In this document: positions 51,250-61,949 of the stretch, in pieces
Numbering within the stretch: position 1 is the first letter of the stretch
Layout of the letters: each line of letters opens with the position of its first letter
NCBI RefSeq assembly: GCF_000526915.1
Contig: NZ_JAGZ01000002.1
Span: 310,001-374,000, forward strand
Source: Mycobacterium genavense ATCC 51234
Lineage (GTDB): Bacteria > Actinomycetota > Actinomycetes > Mycobacteriales > Mycobacteriaceae
Direction of reading: 5' to 3'
DNA length: 64,000 nucleotides
Notes under the pieces: generated by a model
Told to the model about the DNA's origin: nothing
The model's database searches: none
What the model saw: the letters and a program-made list of their open reading frames with translations, nothing else
Position numbers and translations under genes: made by a program

Positions 51250-52518
51250 TTAAACCGAATGCTTCGCGCGAGCGAAGTTTTCTACCAAATTGGCGGCTTT
51301 GCTGACGCTGTCGGCGGGCTTGGTCAGTCGGGTCGCCAGGGCCCGAGCTCTCGTGGCGTATTCCGGTGCCAGGATCAGGCGCAGGTCCGCGATCAGCGTC
51401 TTGCGGGTCGTGCTCGAAAAGCGCCGGGTGGTCCCGACTTTCAGCTTTTTGAGCTGCGCTCCCCAAATCGTCTGGTTGGGGTCCATCGAAAGGATCAACG
51501 TGGGTACGCCCGCACGCATGCTCGCGGCCGTGGTTCCGGACCCGCCGTGGTGCACGACCGCGCGGCACGCGGGAAAGACCTTTGCGTAACTCACCGCGCC
51601 GACCACCTTGATGTGGTCGAAGTGCGGGACGCCGCTGAAGTCGCTCCACCCGGCGCATACCAGTCCGCGCTCACCCAATTCCGCGCAGGCCGCACTGATC
51701 ATCTCGATCATCTCGGCCGGGGATTCGACGGGCATGCTGCCAAAGCCGAAGCAGATAGGCGGGGTGCCCGCGGCGATCCACGATGCGACCTCGTCGTCGA
51801 CCTCGGTGGTCAGCTCCATCGTCAACGTGCCGACGAACGGACGCTGCCCGTCCCATCTCGCCCATTCGGCCGCCAGCCCAGGAAAGCACGCCTCGTCGTA
51901 GCCCTGGATTTCCAGCGATCCGCGCCGCCTGATCCGTCCCGGGGACGGGCCAGCCGCCTTCGGCAAGCCAAGTTCGCGGCGCTGCGCATCCTCGACCTTC
52001 TTGTTCAGTCGCCAGCAGAACCAGTCGAACACCCTCATCGCGTAGCGGGCCAGCGGCGGCGGCAGGAACGAAACGACCTGGCCGTTGGGCCGCATCGGGA
52101 CGTGGTGCAGCGTGACCAGCGGAAGGTCGTAATACTCGGCGACGTTGGCGGCGGGTTCCTGATAACTCAGGCCGGCGAACAACAGGTCGGCACCCTCGGC
52201 CAGCGACACCAGCGTCGTGTTCATCTGAGTCCAACACTGGTCGCTGAGCTCCCACATCTCACGCCACAGCCTTCTCAGCTGGCGGACCCTCCAAAATCTG
52301 CTGAAGAACGTCGTCCAGAGATTGCGGTACACGTCCAGCCAAGTCCGGGTGTCCAACCCGTAGGAAACGGCGGGGAGACCGGCCGCCTCGACGAAATCCA
52401 TCATGTCGGGCGCGACGGCCATCTGCACGTCGTGGCCCCGGCGCTGCAGTTCGCGTGCCACGACCAGGGACGGCTCGACATCGCCGCGAGTTCCGTAATT
52501 TGCCAGCACGAATTTCAT
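51250..52518 (-). CDS. UGT/GtfA-type glycosyltransferase, paralog 4 (altered donor motif)
   Basis: A 422-residue GT1-family enzyme beginning KFVLANYGTRGDVEPSLVVA. The donor region is VVHHGGSGTTAASMRAGVP, but the following segment reads LSMDPNQTIWGAQ instead of xxGDQxxW, so the aspartate of the sugar-binding Asp-Gln pair is replaced by asparagine. In the family that aspartate contacts sugar hydroxyls, so the change may alter donor choice or reduce activity. It starts 30 bp downstream of the intact TylF gene (52549-53355) and is probably translated from the same message. Confidence 0.92.
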   Translation of the reverse strand: MKFVLANYGTRGDVEPSLVVARELQRRGHDVQMAVAPDMMDFVEAAGLPAVSYGLDTRTWLDVYRNLWTTFFSRFWRVRQLRRLWREMWELSDQCWTQMNTTLVSLAEGADLLFAGLSYQEPAANVAEYYDLPLVTLHHVPMRPNGQVVSFLPPPLARYAMRVFDWFCWRLNKKVEDAQRRELGLPKAAGPSPGRIRRRGSLEIQGYDEACFPGLAAEWARWDGQRPFVGTLTMELTTEVDDEVASWIAAGTPPICFGFGSMPVESPAEMIEMISAACAELGERGLVCAGWSDFSGVPHFDHIKVVGAVSYAKVFPACRAVVHHGGSGTTAASMRAGVPTLILSMDPNQTIWGAQLKKLKVGTTRRFSSTTRKTLIADLRLILAPEYATRARALATRLTKPADSVSKAANLVENFARAKHSV

Positions 52519-52548
52519 TGCGAACTCAGGCCTCAGGTCGGGCGCCCG

Positions 52549-53355
52549 CTATGGCTTCCGCCATAACACGCCGGTGCCGTCGATTTCTTCGATCTTGACG
52601 GTTATTCCATGCGTCTCGCGGTAGTCGGCCACCGCCTGCTCACATGGTTTCAGCGCGTGATAGTCGTCGATAATGCAAAAGCCCCCGGACGACAAGCGCG
52701 GGTAAAGGGCATCAAGGGCCTGAATCGTCGACTCGTACAGATCGCCGTCCAGCCTCAGCACCGCAATCTGCTTAACCGGCGCATCGGCCAGCGTGTCTTT
52801 GAACCAGCCGGGTATAAAGCGGACCTGCTCGTCGAGCAAACCGTAGCGCTCAAAATTAGCCCTGACTTCCGCCTCCGGAACCCCCAGAATTTTCGCGTGA
52901 CGGTGCAGCTTTACCCCTTTGTCTGCCTTGTAATTCGCGGTATCGGGGGGCGGCACACCGGCGAACGAATCGGCCAGCCAGACCGTGCGGGTCCGATCCC
53001 CGTACGCCGAAAGCACCGCACGCATCAGAATCGAGGCGCCACCGCGCCACACGCCGCATTCGACCAGATCGCCAGGAACCCCGTCGGCCAGCACCGTCTC
53101 GACGCAATGCTGCAGGCTGGTCAGCCGTTGCATACCGATCATCGTCAGCGCATCCGTCGGCCAATCCAGACCCAAGTCCCGGGCATGCTGGTTGAACGGA
53201 TATTTACGCACCAGCATAAAATTGCGGCTACTGAGAACGGGCCGCCCCAGGCGATACCACCCGACGGGCACCAGCTGATCCTGGCCGTATCTGGTGAGGT
53301 CGCGACGGAGCAGGTCGAGATACGCCGATCGCGAGTCGCATTCAGTCGCGGTCAA
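52549..53355 (-). CDS. TylF/MycF-type O-methyltransferase (intact copy)
   Basis: A 268-residue enzyme with complete TylF features: DLVECGVWRGGASILMRAVL (SAM motif I, about residue 95), VWLADSFAGVPPPDTANYKA, IAVLRLDGDLYESTIQALD (metal Asp) and SGGFCIIDDYHALKPCEQAV. It is expected to methylate a hydroxyl of a GPL-type sugar, with the TylF family normally working after deoxysugar transfer. It is the intact counterpart of the amber-containing gene at 48590-49396 and precedes UGT paralog 4. Confidence 0.92.
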   Translation of the reverse strand: MTATECDSRSAYLDLLRRDLTRYGQDQLVPVGWYRLGRPVLSSRNFMLVRKYPFNQHARDLGLDWPTDALTMIGMQRLTSLQHCVETVLADGVPGDLVECGVWRGGASILMRAVLSAYGDRTRTVWLADSFAGVPPPDTANYKADKGVKLHRHAKILGVPEAEVRANFERYGLLDEQVRFIPGWFKDTLADAPVKQIAVLRLDGDLYESTIQALDALYPRLSSGGFCIIDDYHALKPCEQAVADYRETHGITVKIEEIDGTGVLWRKP

Positions 53356-53558
53356 ATCTGCCCCTTACTTGCCATACCTTTAACTCCCACGTGTCGGCCG
53401 GTTGTTCAGCCTAGACGCCGACCAGCGCCGCGAGCGGGTTTCGCGGATTTCCCCCATGTCACCAGCGTGCCGGCCTCACCGTGCCGCATGACCGCAAGAA
53501 TCTACGCCTTCCCCGGATCCCCCAGCGTGTGGCAGTCTACCGCCATTCGCCCACCGAG

Positions 53559-54668
53559 CTAGCGCATACGCTCGAGCTTACCCAGCCCGGTGATTTCGAG
53601 GCTGACCGACTTCCGCGATCCGGCGGCACCGAGCAGGAAAAGCATGTCGCTTATGGGAGCGCCCAACCAAAATCGCCAGAACGGCTTTTTCAAGAACTTC
53701 ACGGCGAAGCTACCCTCCCCGATCAGCCAGTACACCGGGATCGCGATCATGCGGTAGAAGATGCGTTTCCAACGGGCAGAAACCATCTCGAGATTCATTT
53801 CCATCATCTCGAGACCCCAGGCCCGGTATTGCCATTCCAGTTCGTAGCGTGACTGGAACTCGAAGAAAGCTCGCATTTCGCCATTGGTGACGAGGTACTC
53901 GTCGAAAACGAGAATCGATCCCGGAACGAAGTGTTTCTTGCACGTTTCCAGGGCGTGCAGGCAACTCTCATAGGTATCCAAATCCATGTGGAAAAGCCGA
54001 ATCGGCGCATTGGGCCGCTCGGCCAGAAATGGGGCCAGCGTGTCGTACGTGCTTCCCTTAATGAACTGGACTTTACGACCAAGGGCGTCGGGTAGGCCGT
54101 CGTGGAAACTGACACCGGTATCTTGCATAAACCGTTGTGCGAACGGATCTGTCAGTGAAAACGTTCCTCGCTTGACGACATGGTCCTCGAGTTTCCAGTC
54201 CTCAACCAGACCCTCGAAGCTGTCGAAACCGTAAACCATCCGGCCACTCGCGTCGGATATCAGCCGTGTCGACCATCCGATCCAGACGCCGAGGTCGAGG
54301 ATCAGTTCGTCGGAGTCTCCCAAAGACAGCCCGGCCAAACTCGACGCTTCGGACAGCAGTGTGTGATTGCGAATTCGGCGCCGCCGCAAATCTGACATCG
54401 TCTGGCGGATGAACTCGCCGTAGGCGCCGTCATAAATCCTGGTGTCCCGCGCATACAAATTGGGAATGTAACGATCGCGACTCGGAGCAATGATGCGAGC
54501 CCCCGCCAGCAACAGCAGGATCGCGCCGATCGGGATAAGGAGAACGGGTACGAAGAAACAGGCCGCAGCGACAACGAGCGCAATGCCGACCAGGATCGCT
54601 TTCCAGAGGCGATGAACGGCCGCGCGCTCCACTGCCCGCCTGTCGACCACCACGCCCAACCGATTCAC
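53559..54668 (-). CDS. membrane-anchored TylF-like methyltransferase
   Basis: A 369-residue protein. Residues about 22-62 form a hydrophobic hairpin (AILVGIALVVAAACFFVPVL, LIPIGAILLLLAGARII), giving one or two membrane passes. The remainder is a TylF-like methyltransferase: LILDLGVWIGWSTRLIS (motif I), MVYGFDSFEGLVEDW, IRLFHMDLDTYESCLHAL (metal Asp) and SILVFDEYLVTNGEM. A membrane-tethered O-methyltransferase suits a lipid-linked acceptor at the inner leaflet. A C-terminal ~90-residue extension contains another hydrophobic stretch (IFYRMIAIPVYWLIG). It is transcribed on the minus strand with the UGT/TylF block. Confidence 0.82.
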   Translation of the reverse strand: MNRLGVVVDRRAVERAAVHRLWKAILVGIALVVAAACFFVPVLLIPIGAILLLLAGARIIAPSRDRYIPNLYARDTRIYDGAYGEFIRQTMSDLRRRRIRNHTLLSEASSLAGLSLGDSDELILDLGVWIGWSTRLISDASGRMVYGFDSFEGLVEDWKLEDHVVKRGTFSLTDPFAQRFMQDTGVSFHDGLPDALGRKVQFIKGSTYDTLAPFLAERPNAPIRLFHMDLDTYESCLHALETCKKHFVPGSILVFDEYLVTNGEMRAFFEFQSRYELEWQYRAWGLEMMEMNLEMVSARWKRIFYRMIAIPVYWLIGEGSFAVKFLKKPFWRFWLGAPISDMLFLLGAAGSRKSVSLEITGLGKLERMR

Positions 54669-54809
54669 CTCCCAGTCCTAGCTAGCCTAAGGCGAAGCAC
54701 TCCAAGTTGGTGAATGAACCACACGATTGCTCGTAAGTCATCACGAGCCCCACCAGCAACCCGACTTCACCACGTCCCGCCCGCCGGGCCGCCTGCTCCT
54801 CGAACGCCG

Positions 54810-55943
54810 CTACTGCCGCCCGGCGTGTTCGGCTATCGAGTGGTTTGGCTCACGCGCGTGATCGGTTGCGGCGGAAGAGGATTCACGCTGCTGCGCGATC
54901 CACTCGAGCAGTTTTTGCAAACCGTCGGCAAGTGTCCATTTCGGGCGCCAGGCCAACGCTTCTGTCGCGGGTTCGATGTCGCAGCTGGCCGCACGTACAT
55001 CGCCGTCGCGGAATTTCGATACGACGACCGGTTCGGGAGCCCCGCAAACCGCGCTGATCGTCTGCGCCAGCTCGTGAATCGTGGTCGGGGTGCCCGAACC
55101 GATGTCCAGGCAGCGATGCTCGACCGCCGGTTGCTGCACCGACGCGAACAACGCGTCGACCACGTCGTCGATATACACGAAATCCCGCATGATCTGACCG
55201 TCTTCGTAGACCTCCAGCGAATGCAGCTCACGCGCCAGCCGAGCGAAGAGAGCCACTATTCCGGTGTAGGAATTGGTCAACGACTGGCCCGGCCCGTAGA
55301 CGTTCTGCAGGCGCAACACGCTGACATTCGTGTCGTGCGCGGCCGTCCAGGCTGCCAGCGTGTGCTCCTGGGCGAGCTTGGTCGCCGCGTACACGTTGGT
55401 GGGCCGAGGCTCGGTTCGGTCCGCGCGGCTCGGCAGTGGCACCGCGGGTTCACCCGTGGGGCTTTGCGGGTCCCAGATGCCCGCCACCAGCTGCGCGTGG
55501 CTGCGCGGCCGCGGGTAGAAGACCTGTGCGCCGCTGCGCCAGGCGCCCTCGCCGTAGACGGCCCTTGACGACGCCAGCACCAGCTGCTCGGGCACAAGTC
55601 CCGAGCGGCTCAAGGCATCGAGAAGCTGCGTGGTCCCGACCACGTTGACCGAGCCGTGCCGCGTCGCATCGGACAGCGACTGTGCCGTGCCCGTCTCCGC
55701 GGCCAAATGCACGATCTGCGACGGGCGGAACAACCAAAGCACCGCATCCCAGTCCGGTGCGTGGGTGACGTCGCCGGTGAATAGCCGCACGGATGCCGGC
55801 AAGTCGATCAGCTGACCCACGGAGTGCACTTGGGGATGCAGGACATCCATCACGGCGACGTCATAACCGGCCCTGACCAGGCGGCGCGCCAACGCAGACC
55901 CGATGAATCCAGCTCCCCCAGTGATCAGCACGGATTGTGACAA
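54810..55943 (-). CDS. NAD-dependent nucleotide-sugar epimerase/dehydratase
   Basis: A 377-residue extended SDR enzyme: SVLITGGAGFIGSALARRLV at the start, VLASSRAVYGEGAW in the active-site strand and NVYAATKLAQEH with YxxxK, then RLQNVYGPGQSL. It resembles dTDP/UDP-hexose 4-epimerases of mycobacterial glycolipid loci. A ~25-residue polar tail (SSSAATDHAREPNHSIAE) follows the fold. It is upstream of the membrane-anchored methyltransferase on the same strand. It probably supplies a second activated sugar besides the GDP-fucose branch; the substrate is not readable. Confidence 0.87.
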   Translation of the reverse strand: MSQSVLITGGAGFIGSALARRLVRAGYDVAVMDVLHPQVHSVGQLIDLPASVRLFTGDVTHAPDWDAVLWLFRPSQIVHLAAETGTAQSLSDATRHGSVNVVGTTQLLDALSRSGLVPEQLVLASSRAVYGEGAWRSGAQVFYPRPRSHAQLVAGIWDPQSPTGEPAVPLPSRADRTEPRPTNVYAATKLAQEHTLAAWTAAHDTNVSVLRLQNVYGPGQSLTNSYTGIVALFARLARELHSLEVYEDGQIMRDFVYIDDVVDALFASVQQPAVEHRCLDIGSGTPTTIHELAQTISAVCGAPEPVVVSKFRDGDVRAASCDIEPATEALAWRPKWTLADGLQKLLEWIAQQRESSSAATDHAREPNHSIAEHAGRQ

Positions 55944-56048
55944 GAGCCGGAATCTCCGTTCGTCAATAGGTCTGACCGATCATATCGATGACCACCCGCA
56001 TTCGGGTGATAGCTCGGCTGTCGCCCGGTTCGTTTGGGTCGGCGGGCG

Positions 56049-57043
56049 TCAGGCCCAGGTCCCGCGGCACCCGTGTGCCATCGCGACGAGTTCCATCATC
56101 GGCATCGCGATCGATGGCCGCAGGAACCGGTACAGGGCTCTCCTGGAGAGCGCCTGGAAATCCTCGAAGGCCGAGCGCAACTGGGGTTCGCTCGCGCCGT
56201 ACGACTCGTAAATCCGATCGAGGGTGGCCTCGTCCAGTGGCTCGTCGCGCGCGGCCGCACCGAGCGTGTTGTGGACGGTGGAAATCCAGTCCTCACCGCC
56301 GGGCCCGTCCACACATCCGGAGTGTCGCTGACGCCGGAGATCGTGGGTGAGGAACTCCTCGATTGCGTCGTCTTCTTGCGTGTTCAGTTCGATGTCGAGA
56401 GTCGTCGCTATCCGCTTTACTTCCCGACGCCAGTCGTCGAAAAGTCGGCGTAGTCAACAAACACGCGCGGTATGCCGCGCGTGTATCGCTCTGCCAACAG
56501 GCTGTACTTCACCCACAGCGCACCCGAGAGCTCCCGCAAGACTTGCCAGGTCGCGGCGACGGAGAAGATGACCTCCATCGGGTGGCGTAGGGCGATCACC
56601 GCCGCAACGTCGAACCCGGCCCGTCGCGCCGCTTCGAACCACAGGTATGACAACGTCGTGATTCGGGGTTCCTTGATCACCAGCACGGGGGCGTCGGGCA
56701 TCTTCTTGAGATAGGCCTCGATTGATCGGATGCAGGCGGCCTTCGCCCTGGTGTCGAGGGTGTCGTCGTCCATTACGCGCAGCGATGGGTCGAACCAGGC
56801 GGTCCGGTGGCGATGCAGGATGGTCTCGTTGATGGCGATGGCCTTGCGCGGTTCCCAATAGCCGCGCGGATTGCCCGGATCGGCGCCCAACATCCCGGCC
56901 GGCAGGGCACCGCCGGAGAGGGAGCGCACGCGGGTAATTGCCGACGTTCCGGATCGTTGCGGCCCCAATACGAACAGGACGACCCTGCGATTCGCGCCTT
57001 TGGCCCGGCCAACCGTCCCCGTCACGGATACCGCTCCATGCAA
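56049..57043 (-). pseudogene. sulfotransferase-like gene, frameshifted
   Basis: The first 200 codons (57043 to about 56440) give a PAPS-dependent sulfotransferase-like fold: LFVLGPQRSGTSAITRV is the 5'-phosphosulfate loop, AVIALRHPMEVIFSVAATW the 3'-phosphate region and IPRVFVDYADF the later strand. The frame then stops at 56417, but a shift of one base near 56440 restores a continuous protein (DDWRREVKRIATTL ... EDWISTVHNTLGAAAR ... AHGCRGTWA) to 56049. A single-base loss in the GACTTTTCGACGACTGG region accounts for it. If intact, it would put a sulfate on a surface glycan or lipid. It may be decayed or a sequence error. Confidence 0.75.
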
Positions 57044-57273
57044 GGGCCCCCAGCGTGTGCGTCGATGCGCTGCATCGACTTTTAATCATTACCCAAGGTA
57101 ATTTAGGCCCCGGCAGGGAAATTGGCACGGAAACGTCGGTTGCGTATTGGCATTTGCGCACCGGCAAGCCTTTCACTCGGCCCTCTACCTCGCGGTTCGT
57201 GGGCCGGTAACCGGTCGTTCACCAACGAGGTTGGCTGGTCTTACCCACCGGATTTCGCTCGAGAGCGACCGGA

Positions 57274-58560
57274 TCAGCCGGCGACGGCACCCGGCTCGCG
57301 ATATGGCGACTCGGATTCGGCGACCGGGCGGAAACCGCGCTTGCGGGCCTTGGCGACGCCCACCCGAAGCAGATTGCCCAGCGTGGCCACGCCGGAGTGA
57401 TCGAGCACCAGAAACGGCGACAACAACCGGTTGTGCACGAACGCGAAGGCGAGCCCCGACGCGGGGTCGGCCCAGCCGAACGACCCGCCCATCCCGACGT
57501 GTCCGAACCCCGGCATCACATTGCCGAACGGCACGCTGTGATATCCGAGGTGGAATGACAAGGGCACCATGATGTTTCGGTCCCGCTTCAGGCTGCGTCG
57601 CCCGGTCAGCCCGGCGACGATCTGCGGCGACAGGAATCGGGTGCCGTCGATTTCACCACCGTTGGCGATCGCGCCGTACATCCGCGCCAACCCGCGGGCG
57701 GTCGCCACCCCGTTGGCCGCCGGCATCTCGGCGTCCAGCAGCGGAATGTCGCCCTGCACCGCCGCCATGACGCCTTGGAAGTACAGCGACCGGAAACCAC
57801 CGGACAGCTCCATGGCGATCTTGCGGGCCGCGTAGCTGATAACCGGATTGCCGATGATGTTCTGCGGCATGATGATTTCCGCGACCCGGGTCGGGGCGTC
57901 GGCCGGCGGGCGGCCCAGGTGCATGCCATCGGTGCCCAGCGGCTCGGCCAGTTCTTCGCGAATCAGCGTGCGCATCCCCTTGCCGGTCACGGCCCGGGCC
58001 AGCCCGGACATCAGCCAGCCGAAGGTCAGTGCGTGATAGGCCGGTTTACCCAGCAAGCGATCGGGCGACGCGGCGGCCAGCCGCTCTTCCATGACCAGGT
58101 GATCCAGCAAATCTTCCTGGGTGACGCCGCGCAGGCCGGACAAGCCGCCGCGGTGCCGCATCACCTCGCGAACGGTGAGCGCGGATTTGCCGTTGGCGCC
58201 GAACTCCCACCAGTACTCGGCCACCGGGGCTTCGTAGTCGATCAGCCCCCGATCGGCGAGCCGGTGGATGACGGTCGCCGCCATGCCCTTGGTCGCCGAG
58301 AACACCATCGGCGCCCGGTCGGCCGTCCAGGGCACCCGGCCCGCTCGGTCCGACCAGCCCGTCCACACGTCGACAACAGGTTGGCCATCGAGGTAAACCG
58401 CCAGCGCGCCACCGCCGAAGCGGCGGCCGGGGAACATGCTCGAAAAACCGCGTACAACGCAAGAGAAGTTTGGGTCCACCGCACCGAACACACGATGACC
58501 TGCGTCAGGGACATCGCGGGAGGGGTTCGTGCGGCGATCGATCCCGTTGTCTACCGTCAC
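57274..58560 (-). CDS. lipL: serine beta-lactamase-like hydrolase/esterase (LipL-like)
   Basis: A 428-residue enzyme of the class C beta-lactamase/esterase family, matching LipL/Rv1497 in length and place beside meaB. The nucleophile motif SxxK is in MVFSATKGMAATVIHR at about residue 92, the tyrosine-containing second motif is in KPAYHALTFGWLMSG, and HVGMGGSFGWADP is the third box. Such proteins hydrolyse short- to medium-chain esters. No signal peptide is evident. It is on the same strand as meaB-mutB-mutA but separated from meaB by about 60 bp, and belongs to the conserved flank, not the island. Confidence 0.9.
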   Translation of the reverse strand: MTVDNGIDRRTNPSRDVPDAGHRVFGAVDPNFSCVVRGFSSMFPGRRFGGGALAVYLDGQPVVDVWTGWSDRAGRVPWTADRAPMVFSATKGMAATVIHRLADRGLIDYEAPVAEYWWEFGANGKSALTVREVMRHRGGLSGLRGVTQEDLLDHLVMEERLAAASPDRLLGKPAYHALTFGWLMSGLARAVTGKGMRTLIREELAEPLGTDGMHLGRPPADAPTRVAEIIMPQNIIGNPVISYAARKIAMELSGGFRSLYFQGVMAAVQGDIPLLDAEMPAANGVATARGLARMYGAIANGGEIDGTRFLSPQIVAGLTGRRSLKRDRNIMVPLSFHLGYHSVPFGNVMPGFGHVGMGGSFGWADPASGLAFAFVHNRLLSPFLVLDHSGVATLGNLLRVGVAKARKRGFRPVAESESPYREPGAVAG

Positions 58561-58623
58561 AATTTTGAATTTACTTCGGATCCGCCTGTCGGATGCCCAA
58601 ACCCCGATTAATTTACCGTCCCG

Positions 58624-59595
58624 TTAGCGCGACGCGGCGTCCAGTATTTGCTGGGCCGCCATCGCGGGCGTCAGCTCGCCGGCTTTGACCTGGCGCTCCA
58701 GCTCGGCGCGCATCTTCCGCACCGCCGGGTTGGTCAGCACCCGGTCCAGGACCGTGTCGCGGACCATCTGCCAGGTCCAGTCGACCTGCTGCGCGCGTCG
58801 TCGCGCGTCGAACTCGCCGGCCTCGGTGAGCATTCGACGGTGGCGTTCGATCGTCTCCCACATCTCGGTCAGTCCGCTGCCCTCGATCGCGCTCATCGTG
58901 AGAACTGGTGGGCGCCAAAGGGTTTCGCGCGGATAGATCAGCCTGATCGCCGACGAGAGCTCCCGGGCGGCCTTGCGCGCCTCGGGCAGGTGCTCACCGT
59001 CGGCCTTGTTGACCACCACGATGTCGGCCAGCTCCAGCACGCCCTTCTTGATGCCCTGCAGCTGGTCGCCGATGCGGGCCAGGGTCAGCAGCACGAAGGT
59101 GTCGACCATGTTGGCCACGGCCACCTCGGACTGGCCGACGCCGACGGTTTCGATCAGGATCACGTCGAAACCGGCCGCCTCCAGCAGCACGACCGTCTCC
59201 CGGGTGGCCTTTGCTACACCGCCCAAGGTCCCCGACGTCGGCGAGGGCCGGATGTAGGCGTCCGGATGCGTCGCCAACCGCGACATGCGGGTTTTGTCGC
59301 CCAGGATCGAGCCGCCGGTGCGCGTCGAGGAGGGGTCGACCGCCAGCACCGCTACCTTGTGGCCGCGGTCGATCAGATGCATGCCCAGCGACTCGATTGT
59401 GGTGGACTTGCCGACCCCGGGCACCCCGGTGATGCCCACCCGGTGGGCGTTGCCGGAGTCGGGCAGCAAATCCAGCAGCAACTGCTGGGCCCGCTCGCGG
59501 TGGTCGGCGCGGGTGGACTCCAGCATCGTGATAGCCCGCGGCAGGGCCGCACGGTCGCCGCCGCGAATGGCGTCGGCGAGGTCGTCCGTGCTCAT
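58624..59595 (-). CDS. meaB: MeaB/ArgK-type G3E GTPase chaperone of methylmalonyl-CoA mutase
   Basis: A 323-residue GTPase that protects and reactivates the adenosylcobalamin-dependent mutase. The P-loop is GVPGVGKST at about residue 60; the family segment DPSSTRTGGSILGDKTRM follows, with the switch II region VGQSEVAVANMVD and the guanine motif NKAD near residue 200. The C-terminus has dimerisation helices (MVRDTVLDRVLTNPAVRKM). It is downstream of mutB on the same strand, as in M. tuberculosis, but the mazEF4 toxin-antitoxin pair present there between mutB and the argK-like gene is replaced by a palindromic repeat. Confidence 0.96.
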   Translation of the reverse strand: MSTDDLADAIRGGDRAALPRAITMLESTRADHRERAQQLLLDLLPDSGNAHRVGITGVPGVGKSTTIESLGMHLIDRGHKVAVLAVDPSSTRTGGSILGDKTRMSRLATHPDAYIRPSPTSGTLGGVAKATRETVVLLEAAGFDVILIETVGVGQSEVAVANMVDTFVLLTLARIGDQLQGIKKGVLELADIVVVNKADGEHLPEARKAARELSSAIRLIYPRETLWRPPVLTMSAIEGSGLTEMWETIERHRRMLTEAGEFDARRRAQQVDWTWQMVRDTVLDRVLTNPAVRKMRAELERQVKAGELTPAMAAQQILDAASR

Positions 59596-59611
59596 AGGGC
59601 TCCTCGCGGGG

Positions 59612-59675
59612 CCGCGAGAGTGCAGCTACCGACGCATTGTGCGAGTAGCGGCGTCGCTAGTTGCACTTTCGCGAC
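59612..59675. repeat. palindromic repeat, copy 4
   Basis: Same family as copies 1-3: CCGCGAGAGTGCA on the left and TGCACTTTCGCG on the right, with mismatches in the arms. It fills the gap between mutB (stop 59681) and meaB (start 59595). Sequence of the loop is unique to this copy. Confidence 0.75.
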
Positions 59676-59680
59676 GGCCT

Positions 59681-61945
<2,265 letters not shown>

Positions 61946-61949
61946 CGTG

